Positions 46,455-55,782 of a stretch of 64,000 nucleotides of DNA are shown one piece after another. Below the pieces are notes generated by a model. The model worked only from the letters and a program-made list of their open reading frames with translations. It was not told where the DNA came from and did not search any database. Source of the DNA: Tepidiphilus sp. J10 (GTDB lineage: Bacteria; Pseudomonadota; Gammaproteobacteria; Burkholderiales; Thiobacillaceae); contig CAMDGQ010000003.1 in the NCBI GenBank assembly GCA_945897955.1, forward strand, positions 1 through 64,000, given 5' to 3'. The position numbers and the translations under genes are program-made. Each line of letters starts with the position of its first letter. Positions within the stretch are counted from its first letter, which is position 1.

Positions 46455-46596
46455 GTGAAACGGGATGCGGCGGTGCCGCTGGTGAAACGTGATGTGGCTT
46501 TGCCATGGGTGAAACGTGATGCGAGGTATGCAATACCGTTTCACGTTTCACCCGAGCCGCGCGGCGGCGAGTCACCTTTCACGTTTCACGCTTCAC
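46455..46596. repeat. 27-bp direct repeats and inverted GTTTCAC repeats between ATPase genes E and A
   Basis: Three units beginning GTGAAACG start at 46455, 46482 and 46509, exactly 27 bp apart. They are followed by inverted copies GTTTCACGTTTCAC at 46538 and TTTCACGTTTCACGCTTCAC at 46577. The arms can fold into hairpins. The gap has no ribosome binding site other than AAGGA before subunit A. Confidence 0.75.
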
Positions 46597-46616
46597 AGTG
46601 CTTTTAAGGAAACACA

Positions 46617-48386
46617 ATGGGCAAAATTCTTGAAATCAACGGCCCCCTGGTCAAGCTGGAGTTGCCGGAAACGGTGCTGGGCGAGCAGGTTCGGGTAGGG
46701 CGTCTGGGGCTGGTCGGCGAAGTGATCGGCCGTGACGGCGATACTGCACTGGCGCAGCTTTACGAAGACACCGCCGGTCTGCGTCCGGGCGAAGTCGCGG
46801 ATGGACTCGGCTGGCCGCTTTCGGTGGAACTCGGGCCGGGCTTGTTGGGCGCCATCTTCGACGGCGTGCAGCGACCGCTGCAGGCTGTCTGGGAGCAGAG
46901 CGGCGATCGTATGGCGCGTGGCGTCGCGGTGCCCTCGCTGCCGCGCGACAAGCGCTGGCATTTCGTCCCGGACCCGCATCGTCGAGCCGGCACGCCGCTG
47001 GCTGGCGGCGATGTTTTGGGTACGGTGCAGGAAACCGAATCCATCCTGCATCGCATCCTGACCCCGCCATTGATTCATGGCGAACTGATGGAGCTGGCGC
47101 CGGAAGGCGATTACACGATCGAGGAAATCCTCGGTCGGGTGCGTATGTCCGATGGCCGCATCGAAAAACTGCATCTTTTCCATCGCTGGCCGGTGCGCAC
47201 GCCACGGCCGTTCAAGCGGCGCGACCATGCCGTGGCGCCATTGATCACCGGGCAACGCATTCTGGATACCTTCTATCCGCTGCTGAAGGGCGGCAAGGCG
47301 GCGATTCCCGGCCCGTTCGGCGCCGGCAAGACCATGCTGCAACAGCAGATTGCGCGCTGGTGCAACGCCGAGATCGTGATTTATGTCGGTTGCGGCGAAC
47401 GCGGCAACGAACTCACCGACGTGCTCGAATTCATGCCCGAGCTGAAAGACCCGCACACCGGCCGACCGCTGATGGAACGCACGCTGCTGGTCGCCAACAC
47501 CTCGAACATGCCGGTGGTGGCGCGGGAAGCCTCGGTCTATGTCGGCATCACGCTGGCCGAATACTTCCGCGACCAGGGCCTTGACGTGGTCATGGTCGCC
47601 GACTCGACCAGCCGCTGGGCGGAGGCCTTGCGCGAAGTCGCCGGCCGCCTCGGCCAGATGCCGGTCGAGGAAGGCTATCCCGCCTACCTCGGGTCGCGCC
47701 TGGCGGCGTTCTACGAACGCGCCGGACGCGTCGAAACGATGGCCGGCCATCATGGTTCGGTCACGCTGATCGGCGCCGTCTCGCCGCCCGGCGGCGACTT
47801 TTCCGAGCCGGTCACCAGCCACACCAAGGAAATCATCCAGACCTTCTGGGCGCTGTCGAAGGAACTCGCCGACGCGCGCCACTACCCCTCGGTCGACTGG
47901 CTGGAAAGCTTCTCCGGCTATATCGGATCCGCCGCCAAATGGTGGGCGGAAAACGTCGATCCGAACTGGGAAAGCGAACGCGCGCAAGCGCTTGATCTGC
48001 TCGCCGCTTCCGAGGAACTGCAACGCATCGTCAATCTGGTCGGCGTCGAGGCGTTGTCGAGCGAGCAACGCTGGACGCTGGAAGCCGCCGGACTGATCAA
48101 GGAAGGTTTGTTGCAGCAGTCGGCGATCGACGAAATCGACAGCTTCGCTTCGCCGGAAAAGCAGTTCGCGCTGCTGGCCGCCATGCTGGAGATATTCCGC
48201 CAGGGCATGAAGCTGGTGAAGCTGGGCGCGCCGGCGCGCCGCCTGATCCAGATGCCGCTGCTGGCGCAGGCGCGGCGCTGGAAGAGCCAGCACACCTCGG
48301 AAGATATCGCGGCGCTGAAAGCCAAGATCGCGGCGATTCCGGGTGAGTTCGACAAGATGATGCTGGAATACGAGCAGACGGCCTGA
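46617..48386 (+). CDS. A/V-type ATPase catalytic subunit A
   Basis: The 589-residue nucleotide-hydrolysing subunit. The P-loop GPFGAGKTM is at 232-240, with alanine where many have serine. Other markers are the long non-homologous insert (about 115-190), YVGCGERGNELTDVLEFMPE, MVADSTSRWAEALREVAGRL and MPVEEGYPAYLGSRLAAFYE. The AAGGA site lies 8 bp before the ATG. It is 24 bp ahead of subunit B. Confidence 0.98.
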   Translation: MGKILEINGPLVKLELPETVLGEQVRVGRLGLVGEVIGRDGDTALAQLYEDTAGLRPGEVADGLGWPLSVELGPGLLGAIFDGVQRPLQAVWEQSGDRMARGVAVPSLPRDKRWHFVPDPHRRAGTPLAGGDVLGTVQETESILHRILTPPLIHGELMELAPEGDYTIEEILGRVRMSDGRIEKLHLFHRWPVRTPRPFKRRDHAVAPLITGQRILDTFYPLLKGGKAAIPGPFGAGKTMLQQQIARWCNAEIVIYVGCGERGNELTDVLEFMPELKDPHTGRPLMERTLLVANTSNMPVVAREASVYVGITLAEYFRDQGLDVVMVADSTSRWAEALREVAGRLGQMPVEEGYPAYLGSRLAAFYERAGRVETMAGHHGSVTLIGAVSPPGGDFSEPVTSHTKEIIQTFWALSKELADARHYPSVDWLESFSGYIGSAAKWWAENVDPNWESERAQALDLLAASEELQRIVNLVGVEALSSEQRWTLEAAGLIKEGLLQQSAIDEIDSFASPEKQFALLAAMLEIFRQGMKLVKLGAPARRLIQMPLLAQARRWKSQHTSEDIAALKAKIAAIPGEFDKMMLEYEQTA

Positions 48387-48409
48387 GACAGGAATACACG
48401 GGTAAGCCC

Positions 48410-49795
48410 ATGAAAAACATTGAATTCCGTACCGCAACCTCCGCCCAGGGCGGCCTCCTTGTGATGGGTGGTGTGCCCGGCGTGGCGGCGGGTTCCCGCG
48501 TGCAACTGCGCGACCATGCCGGACGCCTGCGTTCCGGCCTGGTCATTCGCGCCGCCGACGACGCCGTGCTGGTGGAAGTGTTCGAAGGCACGGACGATCT
48601 CGACCTCGAACGCACCTGGGTGCGCTTCCTGGACGAGCCGTTCAAATTGCCGGTGTCGCGCGATATTCTCGGCCGCATCTTCAACGGCGCCGGGTTGCCG
48701 CGCGATGGAAGGCCGCCAATCATTTCGGCCGACCGACGCGACGTCAACGGCGAGCCGCTCAACCCGGCGGCGCGTGCTTACCCGCGCGAATTCATCCAGA
48801 CCGGCATTTCCGCCATCGACGGCATGAACTCGCTGACGCGCGGCCAGAAGCTGCCCATCTTCTCCGGCGGCGGCCTGCCGCATAACCGGGTGGCAGCGCA
48901 GATCGTGCGTCAGGCCAAATTGCTTGGCGAGTCCGCTTCCGAGTTCGTCGTGGTGTTTGCCGCCTTCGGCGCTTCGCATGCCGATGCACGCTTCTTCGAG
49001 GAAAGCTTTGAAGAAAGCGGCGTGTTGAACAAGGTGGTGATGTTCCTCAACCTGGCCGACGAGCCGGTCATCGAACGGTTGCTGACGCCGCGCGCGGCGC
49101 TCACCGCCGCCGAATATCTGGCCTTCGACCTGGACTACCACGTACTGGTCGTGATGACCGACATGACCGCCTATGCCGAGGCCTTGCGGGAAGTCGCGGT
49201 GCTGCGCGGCGACGTGCCGGCGCGCAAGGGCTATCCCGGCTACCTGTATTCCGATCTGGCGGAAATCTACGAGCGGGCCGGGCGGATCAAGAACCGGCGC
49301 GGCTCGATCACGATGATTCCGGTGCTGTCGATGCCATCCGACGACATCACGCATCCGATTCCCGACCTGACCGGTTACATCACCGAAGGCCAGATTGTGC
49401 TGGGACGCGAGTTGTCGAATCAGGGCGTCTATCCGCCGGTCACCGTTCTGCCTTCGCTGTCGCGTCTGATGAAGGACGGCGTCGGCAAGAACTTTACCCG
49501 CGAGGACCATCCGCACGTCGCCAGCCAGTTGTTCGCCAGCTACGCCAAGGCGCTGGAAGTGCGCGGCCTGGCCGCGATCATCGGCGCCGAGGAACTGTCC
49601 GATGCCGACCGCCGTTATCTCGAATTCGCCAATGCCTTCGAACGCAAGTTCATCGGCCAGGGCGAGGATGAAGACCGCAGCGTTTACGAAACCCTCAACC
49701 TGGCCTGGGATCTGCTCTCCATGTTGCCGGCGGACGCGTTGATCCGGGTATCGGAAGAGGAATTGGCCAAGTATCACAAGGGAGGAGCAGCATGA
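48410..49795 (+). CDS. A/V-type ATPase regulatory subunit B
   Basis: The 461-residue non-catalytic partner of subunit A. The P-loop is replaced by SGGGLPHNRVAAQI, as expected. LDYHVLVVMTDMTAYAEALR, RKGYPGYLYSDLAEIYERAG and GSITMIPVLSMPSDDITHPI are all in place. Confidence 0.98.
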   Translation: MKNIEFRTATSAQGGLLVMGGVPGVAAGSRVQLRDHAGRLRSGLVIRAADDAVLVEVFEGTDDLDLERTWVRFLDEPFKLPVSRDILGRIFNGAGLPRDGRPPIISADRRDVNGEPLNPAARAYPREFIQTGISAIDGMNSLTRGQKLPIFSGGGLPHNRVAAQIVRQAKLLGESASEFVVVFAAFGASHADARFFEESFEESGVLNKVVMFLNLADEPVIERLLTPRAALTAAEYLAFDLDYHVLVVMTDMTAYAEALREVAVLRGDVPARKGYPGYLYSDLAEIYERAGRIKNRRGSITMIPVLSMPSDDITHPIPDLTGYITEGQIVLGRELSNQGVYPPVTVLPSLSRLMKDGVGKNFTREDHPHVASQLFASYAKALEVRGLAAIIGAEELSDADRRYLEFANAFERKFIGQGEDEDRSVYETLNLAWDLLSMLPADALIRVSEEELAKYHKGGAA

Positions 49796-49839
49796 AGGGA
49801 GCAGGGTCCGCGCTTCGCGCTCAAGGGTAATGGGTAGGT

Positions 49840-49873
49840 TCACCCTTCACCCTTCACCCTTCACCCTTCACCG
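49840..49873. repeat. TTCACCC heptamer tandem repeat between ATPase genes B and D
   Basis: Four perfect copies of TTCACCC and a partial fifth lie head to tail in the 89-bp gap. The sequence just upstream, AAGGGTAATGGGT, is nearly complementary and could form a hairpin with them. Confidence 0.85.
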
Positions 49874-49884
49874 CCCTTTCAGCC

Positions 49885-50505
49885 ATGAAAAAACGCCTCT
49901 CCGTTCCCCCCACCAAGAGCGCCCTGTTGCAGGTTGGCCGTCAGGTCAAGTTCCTCGAACAGGGTCGCCAGATGCTGGAGAAGAAGCGCGATCTGCTCAC
50001 CCGGCTGGTCTATGAGCGTCTGGCGCAGTACCGCGAGTTACGCGCGCAGACCATCGCCGAACTGGCCGAGGCCTATCACTGGCTCGGCATCGTGCAGATG
50101 CGCATGGGCGGCCAGATGCTTCGGCAGGCGTCGGTCGGGCTGAAACAGGCGGTGGCGATAAAGGTGGTGGCGCGCTCCAGCGTCGGCGTCGAATATCCCA
50201 GTGTCAGCGCCGAGCCGCTGCCGCTGCAACCTGTCGGCTTGATGTGGACCGATGTGAGTTTCGACGAGGCGCGATTGCGCCTGCGCGAACTGACTGTGAC
50301 GCTGGCGCGCCTCGGCGAGGCGGAGAACGCGCTATGGCGCCTTCTGGCGGCCAGCCGCAAGACCCAGAAACGGGTCAACGCACTGAAATACAACATCATT
50401 CCCCGCTACACCGCGACGGTGCATCACATCCGCGCCGCGCTGGAGGAAGACGAGCGCAATACACTGTTCCAGATCAAGGTACTGCGGGCGCGCGCGGGGT
50501 CGTAG
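49885..50505 (+). CDS. A/V-type ATPase subunit D (rotor stalk)
   Basis: A 206-residue coiled-coil subunit of the central stalk. It opens MKKRLSVPPTKSALLQVGRQ, then GRQMLEKKRDLL, and ends with TQKRVNALKYNIIPRYTATV, the family's conserved second helix. It is the last ATPase gene; no terminator is obvious after it. Confidence 0.95.
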   Translation: MKKRLSVPPTKSALLQVGRQVKFLEQGRQMLEKKRDLLTRLVYERLAQYRELRAQTIAELAEAYHWLGIVQMRMGGQMLRQASVGLKQAVAIKVVARSSVGVEYPSVSAEPLPLQPVGLMWTDVSFDEARLRLRELTVTLARLGEAENALWRLLAASRKTQKRVNALKYNIIPRYTATVHHIRAALEEDERNTLFQIKVLRARAGS

Positions 50506-50600
50506 CGCCTCGTTTTTCCAGCCCGTCCGATTTTCGGCTGGTCAGGCTAAAGTTTGTCCGCTCGCGGTCGATAGGCCTTCCCTCGACGGGAAGAGTACTC

Positions 50601-51614
50601 ATGCCTCGATCACGCGCCATTTTGTTACTGTTCCTCACCGGTCTGTTCGGCTTGGCCGGGTGGCTGCTTCGTGCGCCGGAAGAGCCTGGCACGGACCAGC
50701 CCGATAGTTACGCCTCCCCAGCCACCGAGCAGCCCATTACCCCGATTCCGGATTCTCTTGCGCTTGATGCGCGCAAGGTCGAGCTTGGACGGCGTCTGTT
50801 TCATGACAAGCGTCTTTCCCGTGATGACACGGTGTCCTGCGCGTCCTGCCACGATCTGAAGATGGCCGGAGGCGATGGCCAAACGGTGGCGGTTGGCGTG
50901 CAGCGCCAGATGGGAACCGTGAACAGTCCAACCGTGTTGAATAGTGCCTTCAACTTCAGCCAATTCTGGGATGGACGTGCGTCGACGCTGGAGGAACAGG
51001 CGCAAGGACCGGTTCACAACCCGATCGAGATGGCGAGCAACTGGGCCGAAGTCATCAAAAAACTGTCCCTTGATGCGCAATACGTGCGCGACTTTCAGGC
51101 GATCTGGCCGGATGGTATGAAGGCGGCCAATATTCAAAGCGCCATTGCCGAGTTCGAACGCAGCCTGATCACGCCACATTCCGCGTTCGATCGTTATCTG
51201 AAAGGCGATAGCCAGGCGTTGAGCCCTGAAGCCCGCAAAGGCTGGGATCTGTTCAGGAATCTGGGCTGCATCGCCTGCCATCAGGGCGTCAACATGGGCG
51301 GCAACATGTATGCCAATCTGGGCGTCATGGGCGATTTTTTCGCTGATCGCGGCAAGCCGCTGGAGAAGAGTGATTTGGGTCGTTACAACGTCACCGGCCG
51401 CGAAGAAGACCGACATGTGTTCAAAGTGCCGACGCTCCGCAACATCGCGCTCACCGCGCCGTATTTTCATGATGGGTCTATCGAGAAGCTGGAGCAGTCC
51501 GTGGATGCCATGGCACGTTATCAACTTGGCGTGGAATTGTCGGAACCTGACCGGGCCGCCCTGGTTGCTTTCATGCAATCGTTGAATGGCCGGCTGCCCG
51601 TGGTTGTTCCATGA
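50601..51614 (+). CDS. Dihaem cytochrome c peroxidase (CCP/MauG family)
   Basis: A 337-residue periplasmic or membrane-anchored peroxidase. An N-terminal hydrophobic segment (AILLLFLTGLFGLAGWLL) serves as signal or anchor. Two haem sites, CASCH near 78 and CIACH near 219, are present. FWDGRASTLEEQAQGPVHNP is the diagnostic family stretch, and KVPTLRNIALTAPYFHDGSI is the C-terminal signature. It reduces hydrogen peroxide with electrons from small cytochromes. The stop overlaps the next gene by 4 bp, coupling it to a c-di-GMP protein. Confidence 0.93.
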   Translation: MPRSRAILLLFLTGLFGLAGWLLRAPEEPGTDQPDSYASPATEQPITPIPDSLALDARKVELGRRLFHDKRLSRDDTVSCASCHDLKMAGGDGQTVAVGVQRQMGTVNSPTVLNSAFNFSQFWDGRASTLEEQAQGPVHNPIEMASNWAEVIKKLSLDAQYVRDFQAIWPDGMKAANIQSAIAEFERSLITPHSAFDRYLKGDSQALSPEARKGWDLFRNLGCIACHQGVNMGGNMYANLGVMGDFFADRGKPLEKSDLGRYNVTGREEDRHVFKVPTLRNIALTAPYFHDGSIEKLEQSVDAMARYQLGVELSEPDRAALVAFMQSLNGRLPVVVP

Positions 51615-54124
51615 TCAGCTCCCGCACACTGAAACCTTGGCTGATGCTGGGTGTGATCATGGCAGCCCTGGCGGCGGGGGCGCTGCTTCCGGCCGTATTG
51701 GGCAAGGTTTCCAGCCTGGAAGCATTGCGCGCCCGCCTGGAGACGCTCCAGACCGAGGAAAGCCGCTTCCGGGAGTTGGTCATCCGACTACGTCATGGCG
51801 TCAGCTCGAATTACGACGAAGCCAATCAGTGGATGAACCGCATCCAGCGAAATCAGGCTGAACTGGTCCGGCAGGTCGGCGCCGATGTCCAGTTGCGCCT
51901 GCAGCTGGAGCGTTACCAGCGTGCCGTGCAGTCGCGGGAGGAACAGTGGAACGATTTCAAGCTGCGCAATGCACTGGTCCGCAACTCGCTGCGTTATTTC
52001 CAGAGCGATGCGTCAAACCTGATGCGCGCCTTGCCGAGCGACCTTTCCGGTGAGGTGCTGCGGCACGAATTGATGCGCCTGAACAATGCGCTCTTCCTGC
52101 AGGCGCTGGGCGAGAGCCGGGAAGTTGGGGAAGTCGCGCAAGCCAGCCTGGACGGGCTGCGGCCACTGGCGGTGGAACTGCCACAGGCGCTGCGACTTGA
52201 ATTTGGGCGGCTGTCTCGCCATGCCGAGATCATCAGCAGGCACAGCCCGATTCTGGAAGCGGATGTGCAGGGGCTGGTCCACGGCGCCGGGCGAGATGCC
52301 CTGGTAAAACTGGCCGAGGTCAACCATGCCTTGCTGATTGCCGAACAGACACGCGCGGGCAGATACCGCGTCGGACTTCTGGTTGGCGTCGTCGTGCTTC
52401 TCCTCGTTCTCGCGCTGGTGGTGACCCGTTACCTCGAAAGTCTGCGCCAGCGAGCCAAGGATCTGGCCCTGGCCGGCACTGTGTTCCAGAGCAGCCAGCA
52501 GGGCATCATCATTACCGATGTGACCGGCAAGATCGTTCGGGTAAATCCGGCCTATTGCAACATCACCGGCTACAGTCAGGCCGAACTGGTCGGGACGAAC
52601 CCGCGCATCCTGAAATCAGGCTTGCAGGACGCCGCGTTTTATCGCGCCATGTGGAGCAGCCTGCTCGAATCAGGACGATGGCGGGGCGAAGTCAGGAATC
52701 GGCGCAAGTCTGGCGAGCATTATGTGCAGTGGATCAATATTGATGCAGTCAACAGCGATGCCGGGGACAAGCTGTTCGTTGGCATCGCATCCGATATTTC
52801 CGAACTGGTCGGCACGCGCGAGCGGCTCGCCAATCTGGCCTATTTCGATACGCTGACCGGTCTGCCAAACCGGGTGCTGTTTCAGGACCGTTTACGACAG
52901 GCGATGATTCAGACAAGGCGCGAGCATTCGGTAATGGCGCTGGTCTTCGTCGATCTGGACAACTTCAAGACGGTAAACGACACGCTTGGACATGCGATTG
53001 GCGATGAATTGCTGATTGATGTCGCGGGAAGGCTGAAAGACCGCGTGCGTGAATCGGATACGGTTGCGCGTCTGGGCGGCGACGAGTTCGCGATTATTCT
53101 GATCGACGCCAAGGGCGCGGAAGAGATGGTGCGGATTGCCACCCAGTTGATCGAGGCGCTTTCTGTGCCCCACAAGCTGAGCGGCTACGATGTTGCCGGC
53201 GGCGCCAGCCTGGGCATTACCTTCTTCCCCAATGACGCCATGACCCCGGAGGATCTGCTCAAGAATGCCGATGTGGCGATGTATCGCGCCAAGGAGCGGG
53301 GCCGCAACAACTTCCAGTTCTTTACCGGCGACATGGCGGCGGGGCTCGCCGAGAACATGCGCATTGAAAATGGCTTGCGCAATGCGATCCACGCAGGCGA
53401 ACTGTCCTTGTACTATCAACCGCAATTTACGCCGGATGGCCGGGTGCTTGGTGTGGAAGCCCTCATGCGCTGGCATTCCGCCGAGATGGGCAATGTGCCG
53501 CCCGGACGCTTCATTCAGCTTGCCGAGAAGAGCGGCATCATCACCTCTCTGGGTGAATTCGCACTGCATGAAGCCTGTAGCAAGTGCTCGCAGTGGCGGG
53601 AGCGACTGGGTCCGGATTTTCGTGTCGCGGTGAATCTGTCCGCCGCCCAGTTCAGACACGAAGGACTCGCCGAACGCATTGCGGCGGTCCTGAACGAATT
53701 CAGCCTGCCCGGTTCGGCGCTGGAGCTGGAGATTACGGAAAGCGTTGTGATGGAAGATGTCGCGCGCGGTCAGGATGTCCTGCGCGGCCTCAAGTCATTG
53801 GGATGTCGTATCGCCATTGATGATTTTGGTACCGGCTATTCCTCGCTGGCATATCTCAGGCGGTTCCAGGTCGATGTGCTGAAAATCGACAAATCCTTTG
53901 TCGATGGACTTGGCGTCGAATCTGAAGATACCGCCGTTGCGCAGGCCATCATCAGCCTGGCGCGAAGCCTGCGGCTGGATGTGGTTGCCGAAGGCGTCGA
54001 GAATTCTGTACAGCTTGAATGCCTGAACCGTCTGGCGGGCGAGGAAGGTTTCATCGCCCAGGGCTACCTGTTTTCCAAACCACTGCCGGCCGCAGAATTC
54101 GAAGCGAGATACCTGAAAGCCTGA
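51611..54124 (+). CDS. Membrane PAS-GGDEF-EAL cyclic-di-GMP enzyme
   Basis: An 837-residue signalling protein. Helices at about 8-30 and 255-275 flank a largely helical periplasmic domain (DAHL-like). A PAS domain follows (about 290-400, LAGTVFQSSQQGIIITDVTG), then GGDEF (LGGDEFAIIL, preceded by RESD) and EAL (GVEALMRW, DDFGTGYSSLAYL, KIDKSFVDGLG). All catalytic motifs are intact. The overlap with the peroxidase gene suggests peroxide or redox input, which is inference. Confidence 0.95.
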   Translation: MISSRTLKPWLMLGVIMAALAAGALLPAVLGKVSSLEALRARLETLQTEESRFRELVIRLRHGVSSNYDEANQWMNRIQRNQAELVRQVGADVQLRLQLERYQRAVQSREEQWNDFKLRNALVRNSLRYFQSDASNLMRALPSDLSGEVLRHELMRLNNALFLQALGESREVGEVAQASLDGLRPLAVELPQALRLEFGRLSRHAEIISRHSPILEADVQGLVHGAGRDALVKLAEVNHALLIAEQTRAGRYRVGLLVGVVVLLLVLALVVTRYLESLRQRAKDLALAGTVFQSSQQGIIITDVTGKIVRVNPAYCNITGYSQAELVGTNPRILKSGLQDAAFYRAMWSSLLESGRWRGEVRNRRKSGEHYVQWINIDAVNSDAGDKLFVGIASDISELVGTRERLANLAYFDTLTGLPNRVLFQDRLRQAMIQTRREHSVMALVFVDLDNFKTVNDTLGHAIGDELLIDVAGRLKDRVRESDTVARLGGDEFAIILIDAKGAEEMVRIATQLIEALSVPHKLSGYDVAGGASLGITFFPNDAMTPEDLLKNADVAMYRAKERGRNNFQFFTGDMAAGLAENMRIENGLRNAIHAGELSLYYQPQFTPDGRVLGVEALMRWHSAEMGNVPPGRFIQLAEKSGIITSLGEFALHEACSKCSQWRERLGPDFRVAVNLSAAQFRHEGLAERIAAVLNEFSLPGSALELEITESVVMEDVARGQDVLRGLKSLGCRIAIDDFGTGYSSLAYLRRFQVDVLKIDKSFVDGLGVESEDTAVAQAIISLARSLRLDVVAEGVENSVQLECLNRLAGEEGFIAQGYLFSKPLPAAEFEARYLKA

Positions 54125-54152
54125 GTCAGCCGCCAGCGCTTCGTCCAATGCA

Positions 54153-54986
54153 CTACACCGGGCGACTGCACTCGATATTGTCGATCAGGCGGGTGCGGCC
54201 GAGGTGTGCAGCGGCGAGTAGAACCAGATCGGATTCATCCGGCGCCGGTGCCAGCAGCGAGGATCGGCTGCGCAGGGAAATGTAGTCCACGCGCCAGCCC
54301 TGGCGTGTCAACTCATCGCCGACAGACTGTTCAATGGCGCTGAAATCGCCGTCCCCGGACTCGACGCGTAACGCTGCTGCACGCAACAAACGATACAGAC
54401 GGGGGGCTTCGGCACGTTCCAGTTGCGACAGGTAGCCATTGCGCGACGACAGCGCCAGGCCGTCATCGGCACGCCCGGTCTCGCCCTCCAGCATGACGAT
54501 GGGCAGATTGAACTGGCGGACGAGACCTTTCAGGATCAGGAGTTGCTGATAATCCTTCTTGCCGAAAACGGCATAACGCGGCTGCACCATGTTGAACAGT
54601 TTCAGCACAACGGTGGCGACGCCCTGAAAATGTCCGGGCCGCCAGGCGCCGCAGAGTTCGTCCGCGAGCGGCGGATGTACGCTGAATGTTTGCGCTTCCG
54701 GGTACATCTCGTTGGCGTCCGGCGCGAACACGATGTCGCAGCCGGCAACCTGCAATTGCGCGCAATCGGCCTGCAAGGTGCGCGGGTAACGGCTGAAATC
54801 TTCGCCGGCGCCGAATTGCAGCGGGTTGACAAAAATGCTGGCGACCACCGGACCGCCGTGGCGGCGCGCCAGTTCAATCAGCGAAATATGGCCGCTGTGC
54901 AGGTTGCCCATGGTCGGCACAAAGGCGGTTTCCTGCTGGCCGGCCAGAGCGGCGCGCAGTTCGGCGATGGTGTGGATGAGCTGCAT
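54153..54986 (-). CDS. panC: Pantothenate synthetase
   Basis: Joins pantoate and beta-alanine using ATP, the last step to vitamin B5. The 277-residue protein has PTMGNLHSGH (the HIGH-type ATP site, 24-33), SIFVNPLQFGAGEDF, YAVFGKKDYQQLLILKGLV and LALSSRNGYLS. The ATG shares bases with the panB stop, so the two are translated together. The gene is convergent with the PAS-GGDEF-EAL gene. Confidence 0.97.
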   Translation of the reverse strand: MQLIHTIAELRAALAGQQETAFVPTMGNLHSGHISLIELARRHGGPVVASIFVNPLQFGAGEDFSRYPRTLQADCAQLQVAGCDIVFAPDANEMYPEAQTFSVHPPLADELCGAWRPGHFQGVATVVLKLFNMVQPRYAVFGKKDYQQLLILKGLVRQFNLPIVMLEGETGRADDGLALSSRNGYLSQLERAEAPRLYRLLRAAALRVESGDGDFSAIEQSVGDELTRQGWRVDYISLRSRSSLLAPAPDESDLVLLAAAHLGRTRLIDNIECSRPV

Positions 54987-55768
54987 CAGAAACTGTGCTC
55001 CGGTCCCGGGAATTCGCCTGCCTTGATGGCGCTGACATAGTTGCGGATCGCAGCGGCAAGATTGCCGGCGCCGGACATGAAGTCCTTTGCGAAGCGCGGC
55101 GGCTTGGGCGTCAACCCAAGCAGATCCTGCAACACCAGCACCTGCCCGGTGCAATGAGGCCCGGCGCCGATGCCGATGGTCGGGATATTCAGACGTTGCG
55201 TAACTTCTTCGGCCAGAACCGAGGGAATCGATTCCAGTACCAGCATCTTCGCACCGGCATTCTCCAGGTTGCCGGCGTCCTCCAGCAGTTTGCCAGCTTC
55301 GCTGGCGTTGCGCGCCTGGGCGCGATAGCCGGTGGCGTTGACCGATTGCGGCAACAGGCCAAGATGGGCACAGACCGGAATCCCGCGCTGGCTGAGGAAT
55401 CGCACACTTTCAACCATGATGCCGCCCCCTTCGAGCTTGACCATGTTGGCTCCAGCGGACATCAGGCGGGCAGCTGATTCGAACGCCTGCTCGGGGCTCT
55501 TCTGATAACTGCCGAACGGCAGATCGGCGACGACGAACACCTTGCCGGAGGCGCCGCGCGCAACCGCGTCGGTGTGATAGATCATCTGCTCCAGTGTCAC
55601 CGGCAGCGTTGAGGCATGCCCCTGCACGGTCATGCCGAGGGAATCGCCGACCAGCAGTACGTCGATTTCGTTTTCGGCCAGCAAGCGGGCAAAACTTGCG
55701 TCGTAACAGGTCAGTACACTGAGCTTTTCGCCCTTTTCGGCGCGGGCCAGCAGTTGCGGCAGATACAT
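54986..55768 (-). CDS. panB: 3-methyl-2-oxobutanoate hydroxymethyltransferase
   Basis: Makes ketopantoate from 2-oxoisovalerate and methylene-tetrahydrofolate, the first committed step to pantothenate. The 260-residue TIM-barrel protein has VLTCYDASFARLLAENEIDV, LLVGDSLGMTVQGH, VVADLPFGSYQ, MVKLEGG and GIGAGPHCTGQVLVLQDLLG. The ATG of MYLPQLLARAEKG follows GGAAGG; the longer upstream frame runs through repeat sequence and is rejected. Confidence 0.97.
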   Translation of the reverse strand: MYLPQLLARAEKGEKLSVLTCYDASFARLLAENEIDVLLVGDSLGMTVQGHASTLPVTLEQMIYHTDAVARGASGKVFVVADLPFGSYQKSPEQAFESAARLMSAGANMVKLEGGGIMVESVRFLSQRGIPVCAHLGLLPQSVNATGYRAQARNASEAGKLLEDAGNLENAGAKMLVLESIPSVLAEEVTQRLNIPTIGIGAGPHCTGQVLVLQDLLGLTPKPPRFAKDFMSGAGNLAAAIRNYVSAIKAGEFPGPEHSF

Positions 55769-55782
55769 GTCTAAGCCTTCCG

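Noticed and set aside
46323-46607. Small gene coding for the VKRD-containing 9-residue repeats
   Set aside because: The frame starts inside subunit E and is held open by the 27-bp repeat itself. It has no start signal of its own and no recognisable protein.
46593-49843. Two open frames of more than 600 codons antisense to ATPase subunits A and B
   Set aside because: They mirror strongly conserved ATPase genes and have shadow-type composition.
49840-49873. Possible CRISPR-like array in the TTCACCC repeats
   Set aside because: The units are 7 bp with no spacers, and no cas genes are nearby.
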